Source: Bacteroidota bacterium
GTDB lineage: Bacteria; Bacteroidota; Bacteroidia; Chitinophagales; Chitinophagaceae
Assembly: GCA_026391125.1 (NCBI GenBank)
Contig: JAPLEO010000145.1
Coordinates: 35,485 to 99,484, forward strand
Reading direction: 5' to 3'
DNA length: 64,000 nt
Shown here piece after piece: positions 52,303 through 61,570 of this stretch; positions within the stretch are counted from its first letter, which is position 1, and the number at the start of each line of letters is the position of its first letter. The notes under the pieces are model-generated. The model saw only the letters and a list, made by a program, of their open reading frames with translations. It did not search any database and was not told the DNA's origin. Made by a program: the position numbers and the translations under genes.

Positions 52303-54678
52303 ATGAGAAAGCATATTATTGGTATTGTATTGTCTACACTTTCATTATTTGCTGTCAATATGGTTTTTGCACAGCAGATCGATTCGATGATGGGTGTTTA
52401 TGCTGATAGGGCCGCTCCTGAAAAGATCCATATACATTTTGATAAATCCATTTATAATAAGGCGGAAACTGTTTGGTATAAGATTTATATTTTGCAAGGA
52501 AGCGATACGGCAGCCACTAGTAAAAACGTTTACCTTGATTGGTATGATGCATCAGGAAAACTGATCAAACAAACTGTTTCTCCCATTTTGCTCTCTACCG
52601 CGCAAGGCTCATTTGATGTCCCTGCTGATTATGAAGGCGGGTTATTACAGGTAAAAGCATATACCCGTTGGATGTTGAACGATGATCCTGCATTTAGCTA
52701 TCTGCGCGAAATCTTTATCAATACAAATAATACATCTAAACCAGTCTCCAATAAAACAACCGTTGAAATTTTTCCCGAAGGTGGTTTTTTAATTCAGGGA
52801 TTAAATTCGCGGGTCGCATTTAAAGCCACGAATCAATATGGTAATCCTGTATTTATTAAAGGGGTTCTCACAGATGAAAAAAACAAGCTTATAGATTCGC
52901 TTCAGGTGCTTCATGATGGAATGGGTAGCTTTTTCTTACAACCATTAACCGGTCAATCTTATCAACTGAACTGGACAGACGAAAATGGTAATACAGGGAC
53001 TACACCGATACCAGTCAACAAAACTGAAGGCGCTGAAATTTCCATCTCAACTGCAAATAGCATAGCTAAAATACAAGTGGAGCGAACCAATGCGGTTTCG
53101 GATAATTTTAAACAGCTTACCCTATTGATTCATATGAACCGCGTGGCACTTTACCAAGTGGCATTGAATACTACCAATAAAACAAAACTCAATGCTGAAA
53201 TACCATTATTAGAATTGCCAACTGGTTTGTTACAGTTTACTTTATTTACTTCAGACTGGATCCCAGTTGCAGAAAGAGTTTTATTCGTCAACAACCACGC
53301 ACATGAATTTGAAGTAACATTAAAAACAGCTTTGACCAATTTAGAGAAAAGAGGAAAAAATGCCATTGATATTACAGTACCCGATACGTTGTTTACCAAT
53401 ATGTCTTTATCCATTACCGATGCTGCAGTGAATGCACCTGATCAACATTCCATTTTCTCAGATATTTTCCTAAGCAGCGAGATCAAAGGGAAAGTATACA
53501 ACCCAGCATATTATCTTATGAGTGATGCGGATTCGGTAAAAGCGCATCTCGACCTAGTGATGCTTACCAACGGCTGGCGAAAGTTCGACTGGGATAAGAT
53601 CAAAGCACAGGTTCCACCCACAATCACCTATCCAGTAGAAACAAATTATATGAAACTAGAGGGCAAAGTTTTAGGCGCAGCTCTCAACAGTTCATCGGAG
53701 GTTTTGAATATGTTCATCACTGCAAAGGATAGCAGCAAACAACTCATCATTGTTCCTGTAGCTATAGATGGCAGCTTTTCGAATCCCATATTTTTTTATG
53801 ATACCGCTAAACTGTTTTACAGCTTCAATAACAATGTCGCCCTAGCCAATTCAACACATCTTCAGCTTAATAATGGATTATTCAAATTGGAACCTGCAAA
53901 TATTGCAGCCAATTATTCCGCACCATTTTTATGGAACGATCTTATTGCACAGCAAAAATTGAATGCACTATTAGTAGAACAGGAAAAACTTAAAAAGAAT
54001 ATGGCCGAAGCTACCCTAAAAGAAGTGACCGTTACTTCAAGAGTAAAAAGCAAAGAACAAGTTTTAAGTGAAAAATATAGTACTAGTTTTTTCTCACATA
54101 ATGAAGCAGGGATTTTTGATCTCACCGACAATTCAAAGCCAGTTTATTCAAGAAATATTTTGGAATACCTGCAAAGCAGGGTAGCCGGACTTGACATTAT
54201 ACAAGACAATGTATCATGGCGTGGCGATATCCCGGAATTTTTCTTAAACGAAATGAGGGTTGACAAAGCAACAGCCATCAATATTGATATGAATAGTATT
54301 GCCATGATCAAAGTTTTTCGTCCACCTTTTATGTTTGCCACTGGTGGCGGTCGTGGCGGTGCGATTGCTATTTATACTAAGAAAGGAGACGACAATAAAA
54401 TTAACCTGAACATCAAAGGACTCGACTATACTTTACTAGAAGGTTATACTAAGTTCAAAGAATTTTACAGTCCGAATTACGAAAAACCAGAAGATAGTTT
54501 TACCAAACACGATACCCGTACCACCCTTTACTGGAACCCATACCTGTTCACTAATAAAACAAAGCAAACTATGCATGTTGAGTTTTTTAATAGTGATATA
54601 ACACGAGCTTATACTATTGTACTCGAAGGCATTAATGCTGCGGGAAAGATTACACGATTGGAGAGAGTTGTTCAGTGA
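52303..54678 (+). CDS. Secreted MG2-like protein with TonB plug domain
   Basis: A 791-residue exported protein: signal peptide (about 1-24, ending VFAQ), beta-rich MG2/alpha-2-macroglobulin-like repeats over about 30-480 (EKIHIHFDKSIYNKAETVWY; GGLLQVKAYTRWMLND), then, near 600-700, a TonB-receptor plug-like stretch (LEYLQSRVAGLDIIQDN; GGGRGGAIAIYTKKGD). No beta-barrel follows, so it is not a transporter; such plug-only proteins are common in Bacteroidota and of unknown role. A heptad-repeat element starts at its stop codon. Confidence 0.8.
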   Translation: MRKHIIGIVLSTLSLFAVNMVFAQQIDSMMGVYADRAAPEKIHIHFDKSIYNKAETVWYKIYILQGSDTAATSKNVYLDWYDASGKLIKQTVSPILLSTAQGSFDVPADYEGGLLQVKAYTRWMLNDDPAFSYLREIFINTNNTSKPVSNKTTVEIFPEGGFLIQGLNSRVAFKATNQYGNPVFIKGVLTDEKNKLIDSLQVLHDGMGSFFLQPLTGQSYQLNWTDENGNTGTTPIPVNKTEGAEISISTANSIAKIQVERTNAVSDNFKQLTLLIHMNRVALYQVALNTTNKTKLNAEIPLLELPTGLLQFTLFTSDWIPVAERVLFVNNHAHEFEVTLKTALTNLEKRGKNAIDITVPDTLFTNMSLSITDAAVNAPDQHSIFSDIFLSSEIKGKVYNPAYYLMSDADSVKAHLDLVMLTNGWRKFDWDKIKAQVPPTITYPVETNYMKLEGKVLGAALNSSSEVLNMFITAKDSSKQLIIVPVAIDGSFSNPIFFYDTAKLFYSFNNNVALANSTHLQLNNGLFKLEPANIAANYSAPFLWNDLIAQQKLNALLVEQEKLKKNMAEATLKEVTVTSRVKSKEQVLSEKYSTSFFSHNEAGIFDLTDNSKPVYSRNILEYLQSRVAGLDIIQDNVSWRGDIPEFFLNEMRVDKATAINIDMNSIAMIKVFRPPFMFATGGGRGGAIAIYTKKGDDNKINLNIKGLDYTLLEGYTKFKEFYSPNYEKPEDSFTKHDTRTTLYWNPYLFTNKTKQTMHVEFFNSDITRAYTIVLEGINAAGKITRLERVVQ

Positions 54679-54821
54679 GGAGTGGAAGAAGAAGTGAAGA
54701 GTGAAGAGATAAAAGTGAAGAATGGTGGGTAAGTTAGAAAGTGATGTTTAAACAAAACAACACTATTATCTTACTCTCTTACCAACCTCTCTTCACTTTT
54801 ATCTTTTATCTTTTATCTTCT
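54675..54821. repeat. Heptad-repeat element, inverted arms
   Basis: The left arm (54675-54744) begins within the stop codon: GTGAGGA, GTGAAGA, GTGAAGA, GATAAAA, GTGAAGA. The right arm (54770-54821) reads in reverse (CTCTTCACTTTTATCTTTTA), ending 8 bases before the convergent gene. This is the same design as at 19360 and 30786, without the central terminator. Confidence 0.85.
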
Positions 54822-54829
54822 TTAAAATA

Positions 54830-55696
54830 TCACATCGTGAATGCCTGCAAATAAGCCGCATCAACTTCAGCACTTTCTAATGGGTTTGTTCCAGTGAACG
54901 CTTCTTGTTCTACTATATAATATTTCATACCATTATCGGTACCTGCTTTCAAAATAGATTTGAAATCGATGCTGCCTTTTCCTAGGTGACATGATTCATG
55001 ATTATTCCCAACTTTGGTCAAATCCTTTACATGACATAGTCGGAAGCGGTTAGGATATTTTTTGAAATAAGCAATCGGGTCAGCACCAGCTGCAACTACC
55101 CAATAGATATCCATTTCAAAATCAACCAGGTCTTTATCGGTATTATCCATCATCACATCTTGTGGCATCACACCATCCATTGCTTTGAATGAATAATCGT
55201 GGTTATGATACGCAAAACGAATGCCGTTCTTCTTACAGATCTCGCCACACTTATTAAACTCATCAGCGATCTTTTTAAAATCGTCGATCGATTTTTGTGG
55301 GCCTTTAGAAGGACAGATCAAATACTTCATCCCAATCGCAGCGGCTTCAGCAGCTTTGCGTTCAAAATCTTTTTGAATATTACAATGAGTAGAAACAATC
55401 TTCATCCCTAACTCATCCATATATTTCTTGTACTCTTTATGATCCATGCCCCAGAACATTCCTTTCGAGCCTTCAAAGCTTTCGATCTGTTTGTACCCAT
55501 AAGAAGCAATTTTTTTCAAAGTACCCATAGCATCTTTAGCCATGTCTTCTTTTACTGTCCATAATTGCAAACCAAATGCAGGTATTTTTTTTGGACCGAA
55601 CATGTCGAACATCGCCGACTTTCCACTAAATGGCAGAGACATTCCCGCAGCAGCAAATGCACTCATGCGCAAAAAGTCTCTTCTATTATTTGACAT
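54830..55696 (-). CDS. Exported sugar phosphate isomerase/epimerase (TIM barrel)
   Basis: A 288-residue xylose-isomerase-like TIM barrel with a Tat signal (NRRDFLRMSAFAAAG, RR at 5-6). Metal-binding residues appear in IESFEGSK (E72), AYHNHDYSF (H164-D167 region), FEMDIYW (D196), and CHVKD (H222). Such proteins in 3-keto-sugar clusters isomerise or epimerise keto sugars. It is the last gene of the minus-strand group (MFS, TIM, GMC, small subunit, TIM) and its 3' side borders a heptad repeat. Confidence 0.88.
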   Translation of the reverse strand: MSNNRRDFLRMSAFAAAGMSLPFSGKSAMFDMFGPKKIPAFGLQLWTVKEDMAKDAMGTLKKIASYGYKQIESFEGSKGMFWGMDHKEYKKYMDELGMKIVSTHCNIQKDFERKAAEAAAIGMKYLICPSKGPQKSIDDFKKIADEFNKCGEICKKNGIRFAYHNHDYSFKAMDGVMPQDVMMDNTDKDLVDFEMDIYWVVAAGADPIAYFKKYPNRFRLCHVKDLTKVGNNHESCHLGKGSIDFKSILKAGTDNGMKYYIVEQEAFTGTNPLESAEVDAAYLQAFTM

Positions 55697-55728
55697 ACAA
55701 TCGTTTTACAAGTGAAACAAAATCAATC

Positions 55729-56301
55729 CTAGGTTGCCCAAGCTTTGTCGCCTTTTTTATAAGGAATACATCCTTCATATTTACCTGGCACTGCTACATA
55801 GCGCAATGCTTTGGTGGCACCCACTTCAGAAGTAAAGAAGCCCAAAAGGGTTAACTCTTTTACCATTCTGAAATAGTGATTTGGTTCGCCTTCTTTTTTA
55901 GACTTCTGATAGTCTTTCATTTCTTTATCTAAGTCAACCAACAAATCATGCCGTTGTGTTGGTGTACTATCCATAAATGATTTTCCAGATTTCTTTTTGC
56001 TGGCGTCGTCTAGTTTTTTCATGCCTTCTACAAAAATGGTTTGATCTTTTGGATCATAACAATCTTTCACATATACACTCATGAACTCACCCACTTTTGC
56101 TTCTTTAGCACCAGGTGTAGCTGTTGCAGGCAAAATGGTTTCACCTACTTCATTCAAAAATGCTATATCATCTTTTGTAAGGTTGATGCCAGCTGCTCCG
56201 TTCTTATCGGTGGTTTTACAACCAGACATAAATGCTTCGGCACCAATTAAAGTTCCGCCCAACAGTAATGCAACACTGGATATGGCTTCTCTTCTATTCA
56301 T
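55729..56301 (-). CDS. Gluconate 2-dehydrogenase subunit 3 family protein
   Basis: A 190-residue exported protein. The N-terminus MNRREAISSVALLLGG resembles a Tat signal and ends in SGCKT, a possible lipobox (C28). The body has FLNEVGETILPATATPGAKE (about 49-68) and RMVKELTLLGFFTSEVGATK (about 145-164), the family pattern. Members are the small partner of GMC-type dehydrogenases and support their maturation or electron transfer. It directly follows the GMC oxidoreductase gene (58-base gap) on the same strand. Confidence 0.9.
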   Translation of the reverse strand: MNRREAISSVALLLGGTLIGAEAFMSGCKTTDKNGAAGINLTKDDIAFLNEVGETILPATATPGAKEAKVGEFMSVYVKDCYDPKDQTIFVEGMKKLDDASKKKSGKSFMDSTPTQRHDLLVDLDKEMKDYQKSKKEGEPNHYFRMVKELTLLGFFTSEVGATKALRYVAVPGKYEGCIPYKKGDKAWAT

Positions 56302-56359
56302 TATGATTGATTTAAAGTTTTAAAAATTGCTATGGTAATTTAATGAACTACCGTTGATT

Positions 56360-58039
56360 TTAGATATTTTGTTTTTTTAACTCTTCTACTGCAAATGCTG
56401 CTGCTCTTGCCGTAAATGCCATATAAGTCAACGATGGATTCACACAAGATGAAGATGCCATGAAAGCACCGTCTGTTACAAATACATTTGGCGCATCCCA
56501 AACTTGGTTATTGCCGTTAACGACAGAGGTCTTACGATCTCTACCCATCCGTGCAGTTCCCATTTCATGGATTCCTTTTCCTGGCGTACCATCACCATCA
56601 TGGCCCTTCACATCTTTCACACCTGCTGCAGTTAACATTTCAATGGCATCATTTACGCAATCCTTTCGCATTTTCTTTTCATTCTCTCTCAACTCACAAT
56701 CAATTGCAAGCACGTTCATACCCCATTTATCTTTCTTGGTTTTGTCGATCGAGATCTTGTTATCATGATTCGGCAACATTTCACCAAATCCACCCATACC
56801 CATGGTCCAACCACCTGGTTCAGTTAATGCATCTTTAAACTCTGCACCAATACTAAATTCTGCCACTTGATGATTCCAACTTTCTCTGGTTCCACTTCCT
56901 TGGTAACCAAATCCACGAACATAATCACGCTTGTCGTTACCCACATTTCTGTAACGAGGGATATAGATTCCGTTAGCACGGCGGCCGAAATAGTATTTGT
57001 CTTCATAGCCTTCTACTTTTCCACTTGCACCGGTACCTAAATGGTGGTCCATTAAATTGTGACCTAACTCTCCACTGCTACTTCCTAATCCATCAGGCCA
57101 TACATCGGTTGCTGAATTCATCAAGATTTTTGCTGTGTCTAGAGTTCCGGCATTTAAGAAAACAATCTTTGATTTGTACTCAACCGTTTTCATTGTTTCA
57201 GAATCCAAGACTTCTACACCAGTAGCTTTTTTCTTATCCTTATCATATATTACTCGTGTAACTATTGAGTAAGGACGCAAAGTAAGGTTCCCTGTTTTTT
57301 GCGCCGCAGGTAGAGTAGAAGATTGTGTGCTGAAGTAGCCGCCAAACGGACAACCCAACCAACACTTATTTCTAAACTGACAATTGGTTCTGCCTTCATG
57401 CGGAACAGTTAGGTTAGCGGTACGGCCAATGATCATAGCACGTTCACCTTTGTATTTTTCTTTGATTCTTGCAGCTACATCTTTCTCCACGCAGGTCATA
57501 TCCATGGGTGGTAAAAACTGACCATCAGGTAGAACTGCTAGTCCATCCTTATTTCCACTAATCCCAGCAAATTTTTCAGCATAGCTATACCAAGGTTCAA
57601 TTTCTTTATAACGTACAGGCCAATCAACACCATGTCCGTCTTTTAAGTTTGCTTCAAAATCCAAATCACTCCAGCGATAACTTTGACGGCCCCACATTAA
57701 TGATTTTCCACCCACATGATAACCTCTAAACCAATAGAAAGGTTTTACTTCTGTATAAGGATGTTCTGTGTCTTTACACCAGTAATCCAAATTAATTTCA
57801 TTAAGCGGATAATCTCTTTTCAGGTTAGGATAGTCGTGAATCATTTGTTGCGTTCTGCGACCTCTATGCGGAAAATCCCATGCTTCTTTGTTTGCAGAAA
57901 CATAGTCTTTGATGTGCTCAATATTTCTGCCTCTTTCAAGGAGCAAAACCTTCAGCCCTTTTTCCGTCAATTCTTTTGCAGCCCAGCCTCCGCTGATGCC
58001 CGAACCAACTACAATTGCGTCATACGTTTGATCAGCCAT
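56360..58039 (-). CDS. GMC family FAD-dependent oxidoreductase
   Basis: A 559-residue GMC oxidoreductase. FAD-binding GSGISGGWA at 12-20; a Cys-rich CWLGCPFGGYF region (about 225-235); catalytic H491 in HEMGTARMG and N534 in NPSLTYMAF. No N-terminal signal is seen; export may rely on the partner subunit's Tat signal (inference). Together with its small subunit, and a cytochrome c in the facing group, it resembles the periplasmic glucoside 3-dehydrogenase complex that oxidises C3 of sugars. The complete set of parts makes that the preferred reading. Confidence 0.9.
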   Translation of the reverse strand: MADQTYDAIVVGSGISGGWAAKELTEKGLKVLLLERGRNIEHIKDYVSANKEAWDFPHRGRRTQQMIHDYPNLKRDYPLNEINLDYWCKDTEHPYTEVKPFYWFRGYHVGGKSLMWGRQSYRWSDLDFEANLKDGHGVDWPVRYKEIEPWYSYAEKFAGISGNKDGLAVLPDGQFLPPMDMTCVEKDVAARIKEKYKGERAMIIGRTANLTVPHEGRTNCQFRNKCWLGCPFGGYFSTQSSTLPAAQKTGNLTLRPYSIVTRVIYDKDKKKATGVEVLDSETMKTVEYKSKIVFLNAGTLDTAKILMNSATDVWPDGLGSSSGELGHNLMDHHLGTGASGKVEGYEDKYYFGRRANGIYIPRYRNVGNDKRDYVRGFGYQGSGTRESWNHQVAEFSIGAEFKDALTEPGGWTMGMGGFGEMLPNHDNKISIDKTKKDKWGMNVLAIDCELRENEKKMRKDCVNDAIEMLTAAGVKDVKGHDGDGTPGKGIHEMGTARMGRDRKTSVVNGNNQVWDAPNVFVTDGAFMASSSCVNPSLTYMAFTARAAAFAVEELKKQNI

Positions 58040-58072
58040 TTGTTTGTGATTTATTTGGTTTTTTATGGTGTA

Positions 58073-58963
58073 TTAAATATCGCAGATTTGAATAGCCTTT
58101 TTTAAAGAGGCAAGTGGGTCTTTATCTGCGGGAATAAATTCTTGCGCAACATAGCCTTTGTATCCTGTTTCAAGAATTGCTCTCATGATGGCAGGATAAT
58201 ATAATTCTTGACGTTCATCAATTTCATTTCTTCCTGGAACACCACCTGTATGATAGTGACCAAAAGATTCGTGGTTATTACGAATAGTGCGGATCACATC
58301 GCCTTCATCGATTTGCATATGATAGATATCGTACAACAATTTGAAATTAGGAGAACCTACACGTTTTACTAATTCTACGCCCCAAGCTGATCGATCACAC
58401 ATATAATCTTTATGATCAACTTTGCTATTCAATAATTCCATTTGAAGCATCACACCTTTTTTCTCAGCCAATCCAACGATCTGTTTCAATCCTTCTACGC
58501 AATTATTTAATCCAGTCTCATTATCGATGGTACCACGATTTCCGCTTGCACAAAACAGATTTACAAAACCAGCTTTTGAAACCAGATCAATATGTTCTGT
58601 ATAACTCTTAATTAAAGTCTCGTGATATTGTTTATCGTTCCATCCTTTACTAAGACTAATTTCAGCGCCATTGCACATGGTTGAAATGAGACCATATTTT
58701 TTTAGGGTATCCCAATCTTTGGGTCCAACCAAATCAATCCCTACCAATCCAATTTCTTTGGCAGCGATGCACAACTGATCCAATGGAATGGCTCCATAGC
58801 ACCAACGGCATGCAGAATGATTGATATTCCCTTTTAGTTGGGTTGATTGCTTTTCTTCTTTCATGTCTTTTGTAAAGGATGACAAAGCGCCACCTACAGC
58901 AAGTGCTGCAGATCCTGCAACCAAGTTTTTGATGGCTAATCTTCTATTCGTATTTGTTGACAT
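58073..58963 (-). CDS. Exported hydroxypyruvate isomerase-like TIM barrel
   Basis: A 296-residue TIM-barrel isomerase with an N-terminal TNRRLAIKNLVAGSAALAVG signal (NRR-like, Tat-type). Metal ligands: E in QMELLNSK, D in LLYDIYHMQIDEGD, H in HYHTGGVPG and E in AQEFIP. The sequence order is close to hydroxypyruvate isomerase (Hyi) and to TIM-barrel enzymes of keto-sugar clusters. It lies between the MFS transporter and GMC genes. Confidence 0.88.
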   Translation of the reverse strand: MSTNTNRRLAIKNLVAGSAALAVGGALSSFTKDMKEEKQSTQLKGNINHSACRWCYGAIPLDQLCIAAKEIGLVGIDLVGPKDWDTLKKYGLISTMCNGAEISLSKGWNDKQYHETLIKSYTEHIDLVSKAGFVNLFCASGNRGTIDNETGLNNCVEGLKQIVGLAEKKGVMLQMELLNSKVDHKDYMCDRSAWGVELVKRVGSPNFKLLYDIYHMQIDEGDVIRTIRNNHESFGHYHTGGVPGRNEIDERQELYYPAIMRAILETGYKGYVAQEFIPADKDPLASLKKAIQICDI

Positions 58964-58994
58964 ATGCTTTTCCTAAAATGCTTAAAATGTGAAT

Positions 58995-60272
58995 CTATAA
59001 AGCTTTCAAAACTTCTTTTTTCCTTCCCTTCATATAAAAATAAAGGCCAATGAAAGCAACTGTAAGTATAATAGGAATGATTAATGTAGCATTAATGATT
59101 TCTGGACCTGCTGCTTTTTTTGCTTCATTCAAAGCATTCGCAAATTCGGTACCAGATGCTGCATCGTTGTATTGTTTGATATCAACACCAGTAGGTAGTT
59201 TAGCTGCGATCAAACGATCGTAGTATCCACCCATGAACATCATATAAACGGATACTGCAAACATTCCTGCACCACCCATAAAGTTCATACCAATAGCTCC
59301 AGTTCTTGGAAGGTTTTCAGAAACAAAACCTAACATGGTTGGCCAGAAATAACAAACACCCATACCAAAAACCAATGCGCCTACAAATAACATATTGCCA
59401 GAACTATGTCCTAATAAGTATAGACCCAACGCAGCCAATGCAGCAGAAATGATCAACACACCTTGTGGAGAGAATTGTTTTACAACAGGCTTCGCAAATG
59501 CACGACCCAATACCATTACACCAGTTTCGATGGTTAATAAAAGAATCGCATTATCAGAAACGTTTTTCAATAATACATCGATCCACTGACCAGTAAATAA
59601 TTCTGTGATGGCAGTACCAAACATCAGAATGATCATACACCAGAATAAAGGAGAAAGGAACACTGCTTTATACATTTCTTTAGAAGTGATCCCACTTGCT
59701 ACACGTTCTGTAACAGGGAAGTCTAACTTGCTAAATAAGTATCCATAAAGAACAGTAGGTATTACCATCAATCCCACTTGGATCTGCCAACCAATACCAA
59801 TTTTATCTAATAAGAAAACCAATAGTGTTCCAATTACAATTCCACCAGGGAACCATAAATGAAAGTGATTCAATTTGGTGGTCTTGTTATCTGAATAGAT
59901 CGTTGCCACCAATGGATTACAAGCTGCTTCAACTGTTCCATTTGCAATGCCTATTAAAAGTGTTGAAATAAACAGGCTCCAATAGCCACCCGCAAAAATG
60001 GTCAAAGCAATTCCTAATAGATGAAACACAAAAGCTACTAGTAGTAGTTTTTTCATACCAATCACGTCTACCAACATACCACCAAAAACTACCGCCACGG
60101 GGAAACCCCAAAAGGCAGTTGCAGCAATGGTTCCAAGTTGAGACGCGTTTAGTTCGAATTGAACACCTAGTCTACCTAAGATGCCAGCTCGAATTCCAAA
60201 AGATAATGAGGTTACCAATAATGCCATACAGCTGGCAATAAATAATTGGCTACGTTGTGGAGTAGTTTGCAT
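58995..60272 (-). CDS. MFS transporter, sugar/H+ symporter-like
   Basis: A 425-residue major facilitator protein with 12 predicted helices. Typical features: LGTIAATAFWGFPVAVVFGG near helix 2 and NGTVEAACNPLVATIYSD with a conserved Asn-Pro, resembling FucP/NanT-like sugar transporters. It faces the other group across a 184-base divergent region, and would bring a sugar or keto-sugar product into the cell. No periplasmic binding protein is present. Confidence 0.88.
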   Translation of the reverse strand: MQTTPQRSQLFIASCMALLVTSLSFGIRAGILGRLGVQFELNASQLGTIAATAFWGFPVAVVFGGMLVDVIGMKKLLLVAFVFHLLGIALTIFAGGYWSLFISTLLIGIANGTVEAACNPLVATIYSDNKTTKLNHFHLWFPGGIVIGTLLVFLLDKIGIGWQIQVGLMVIPTVLYGYLFSKLDFPVTERVASGITSKEMYKAVFLSPLFWCMIILMFGTAITELFTGQWIDVLLKNVSDNAILLLTIETGVMVLGRAFAKPVVKQFSPQGVLIISAALAALGLYLLGHSSGNMLFVGALVFGMGVCYFWPTMLGFVSENLPRTGAIGMNFMGGAGMFAVSVYMMFMGGYYDRLIAAKLPTGVDIKQYNDAASGTEFANALNEAKKAAGPEIINATLIIPIILTVAFIGLYFYMKGRKKEVLKAL

Positions 60273-60390
60273 GTCGTTAGAGTTAAAAAGAAAAGTTTAG
60301 GAGTTAAATGTAATTTTTTATTTTTAAAAACTCGATTGAAAAATCAAAGCCATTAAAAATAAACTTAACGGTCCGAAATTAAGGGGCTTT

Positions 60391-60405
60391 GTGTCAAATA
60401 GACAC
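60391..60405. promoter_or_regulatory. Possible operator palindrome in divergent promoter region
   Basis: GTGTC-AAATA-GACAC is a perfect 5-bp inverted repeat midway between the MFS and Gfo/Idh/MocA genes. No transcription factor gene adjoins it. The rest of the 60273-60456 gap is AT-rich; no perfect TAnnTTTG box was seen. Confidence 0.4.
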
Positions 60406-60456
60406 GATGATACAAATTAAAATATCCTTACATTTAAATAAAAAAAGAATAACCAA

Positions 60457-61552
60457 ATGAATCGAAAACTCAGAATGGGTATGGTTGGAGGCGGTAAAGA
60501 CGCTTTCATTGGTGCCATACATCGCTTCGCCGCCAATATGGACGGCCTGATTGAAGTTGCCGCAGGTGCTTTGAGTATTAATCCTGAAATAGCTGTTGAT
60601 TCCGGCAAGTCATTGTTCTTACCTGCAGACAGAACCTATCTTACTTATGACGAAATGATCACAAAGGAAGCTGCACTTCCTGCCGACAAACGAATAGATT
60701 TTGTAACCATCGTTACGCCCAACTTCGCGCACTTTGCACCAGCAATGATGGCATTGGATCATGGCTTTCATGTGGTGATTGAAAAACCAATCGCATTTAC
60801 GCTTGACGAAGCATTACAATTAAAAAAGAAAGTAGAAGAAACCGGATTGATACTTTGCTTAACACATACTTATTCTGGTTACCCAATGGTGAAGCAAGCC
60901 AAAGCAATGGTTGCTGATGGAGTACTTGGAAAGATTCGTAAAGTTTGGGTTGAGTATCCTCAAGGTTGGTTGAGTAAACTTTCTGAGAGAGAAGGAAATG
61001 CACAAGCAGCATGGAGAACCGATCCTAAGAAAAGTGGTAAAGCAGGTTGTATGGGCGATATCGGTACACACGCTGCACACTTATCTGAATATATTACAGG
61101 AGCCAAGATCACACATTTGTGTGCCGACCTGAATGCCTTGGTACCAGGGCGTATGCTCGATGATGATGGTGGTGTCTTATTGAAATTCGACAATGGCGCT
61201 GCAGGTGTTTTAATGGCATCACAGGTTGCCGCTGGTGAAGAGAATGCATTGAAGATCCGCATCTATGGTGAGAAAGGTGGATTGGAATGGGCACAACACG
61301 AACCCAATACTTTATTGGTAAAATGGTTAGATGCACCTACTCAGATTTTACGTGCAGGTGGCAACTATGGTGATCGTTTATCATCTTATGCCAAAAACAG
61401 TTTCTGCAAGAATTGATGGAAGCACTCCAACAAAAGAGGAATTAGACTTTCCTGGTGTGGAAGATGGTATCAGAGGTATGGCATTTATTGATAATGTGGT
61501 GGCCTCTGCGCAATCAGACATTAAATGGACCGAATATGTGATCAATTCATAG
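60457..61552 (+). pseudogene. Gfo/Idh/MocA oxidoreductase, frame-broken near its end
   Basis: The first 319 codons encode a Gfo/Idh/MocA protein: Rossmann GMVGGGKDAFIGA (8-20), EKP at 109-111 (IEKPIAFT) and GDIGTHAAH further on. At the A-run 61393-61397 the frame changes: the first frame reads SSYAKNSFCKN and stops at 61416, the next frame reads KTVSARIDGSTPTKEELDFP and runs to a stop at 61552, with the family-typical DGIRGMAFID. Removing one A joins them as SSYAKTVSARI. The joined protein (about 364 residues) also seems short of the H-P-E-G-Y-x-E-A-F-A-N segment expected just before this point, suggesting an out-of-frame deletion. No Tat or signal peptide. Confidence 0.82.
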
Positions 61553-61570
61553 AATATTAATTTATCAATC

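Noticed and set aside
56551..56838. Plus-strand frames inside the GMC oxidoreductase gene
   Set aside because: They are antisense shadows of a conserved gene on the minus strand.
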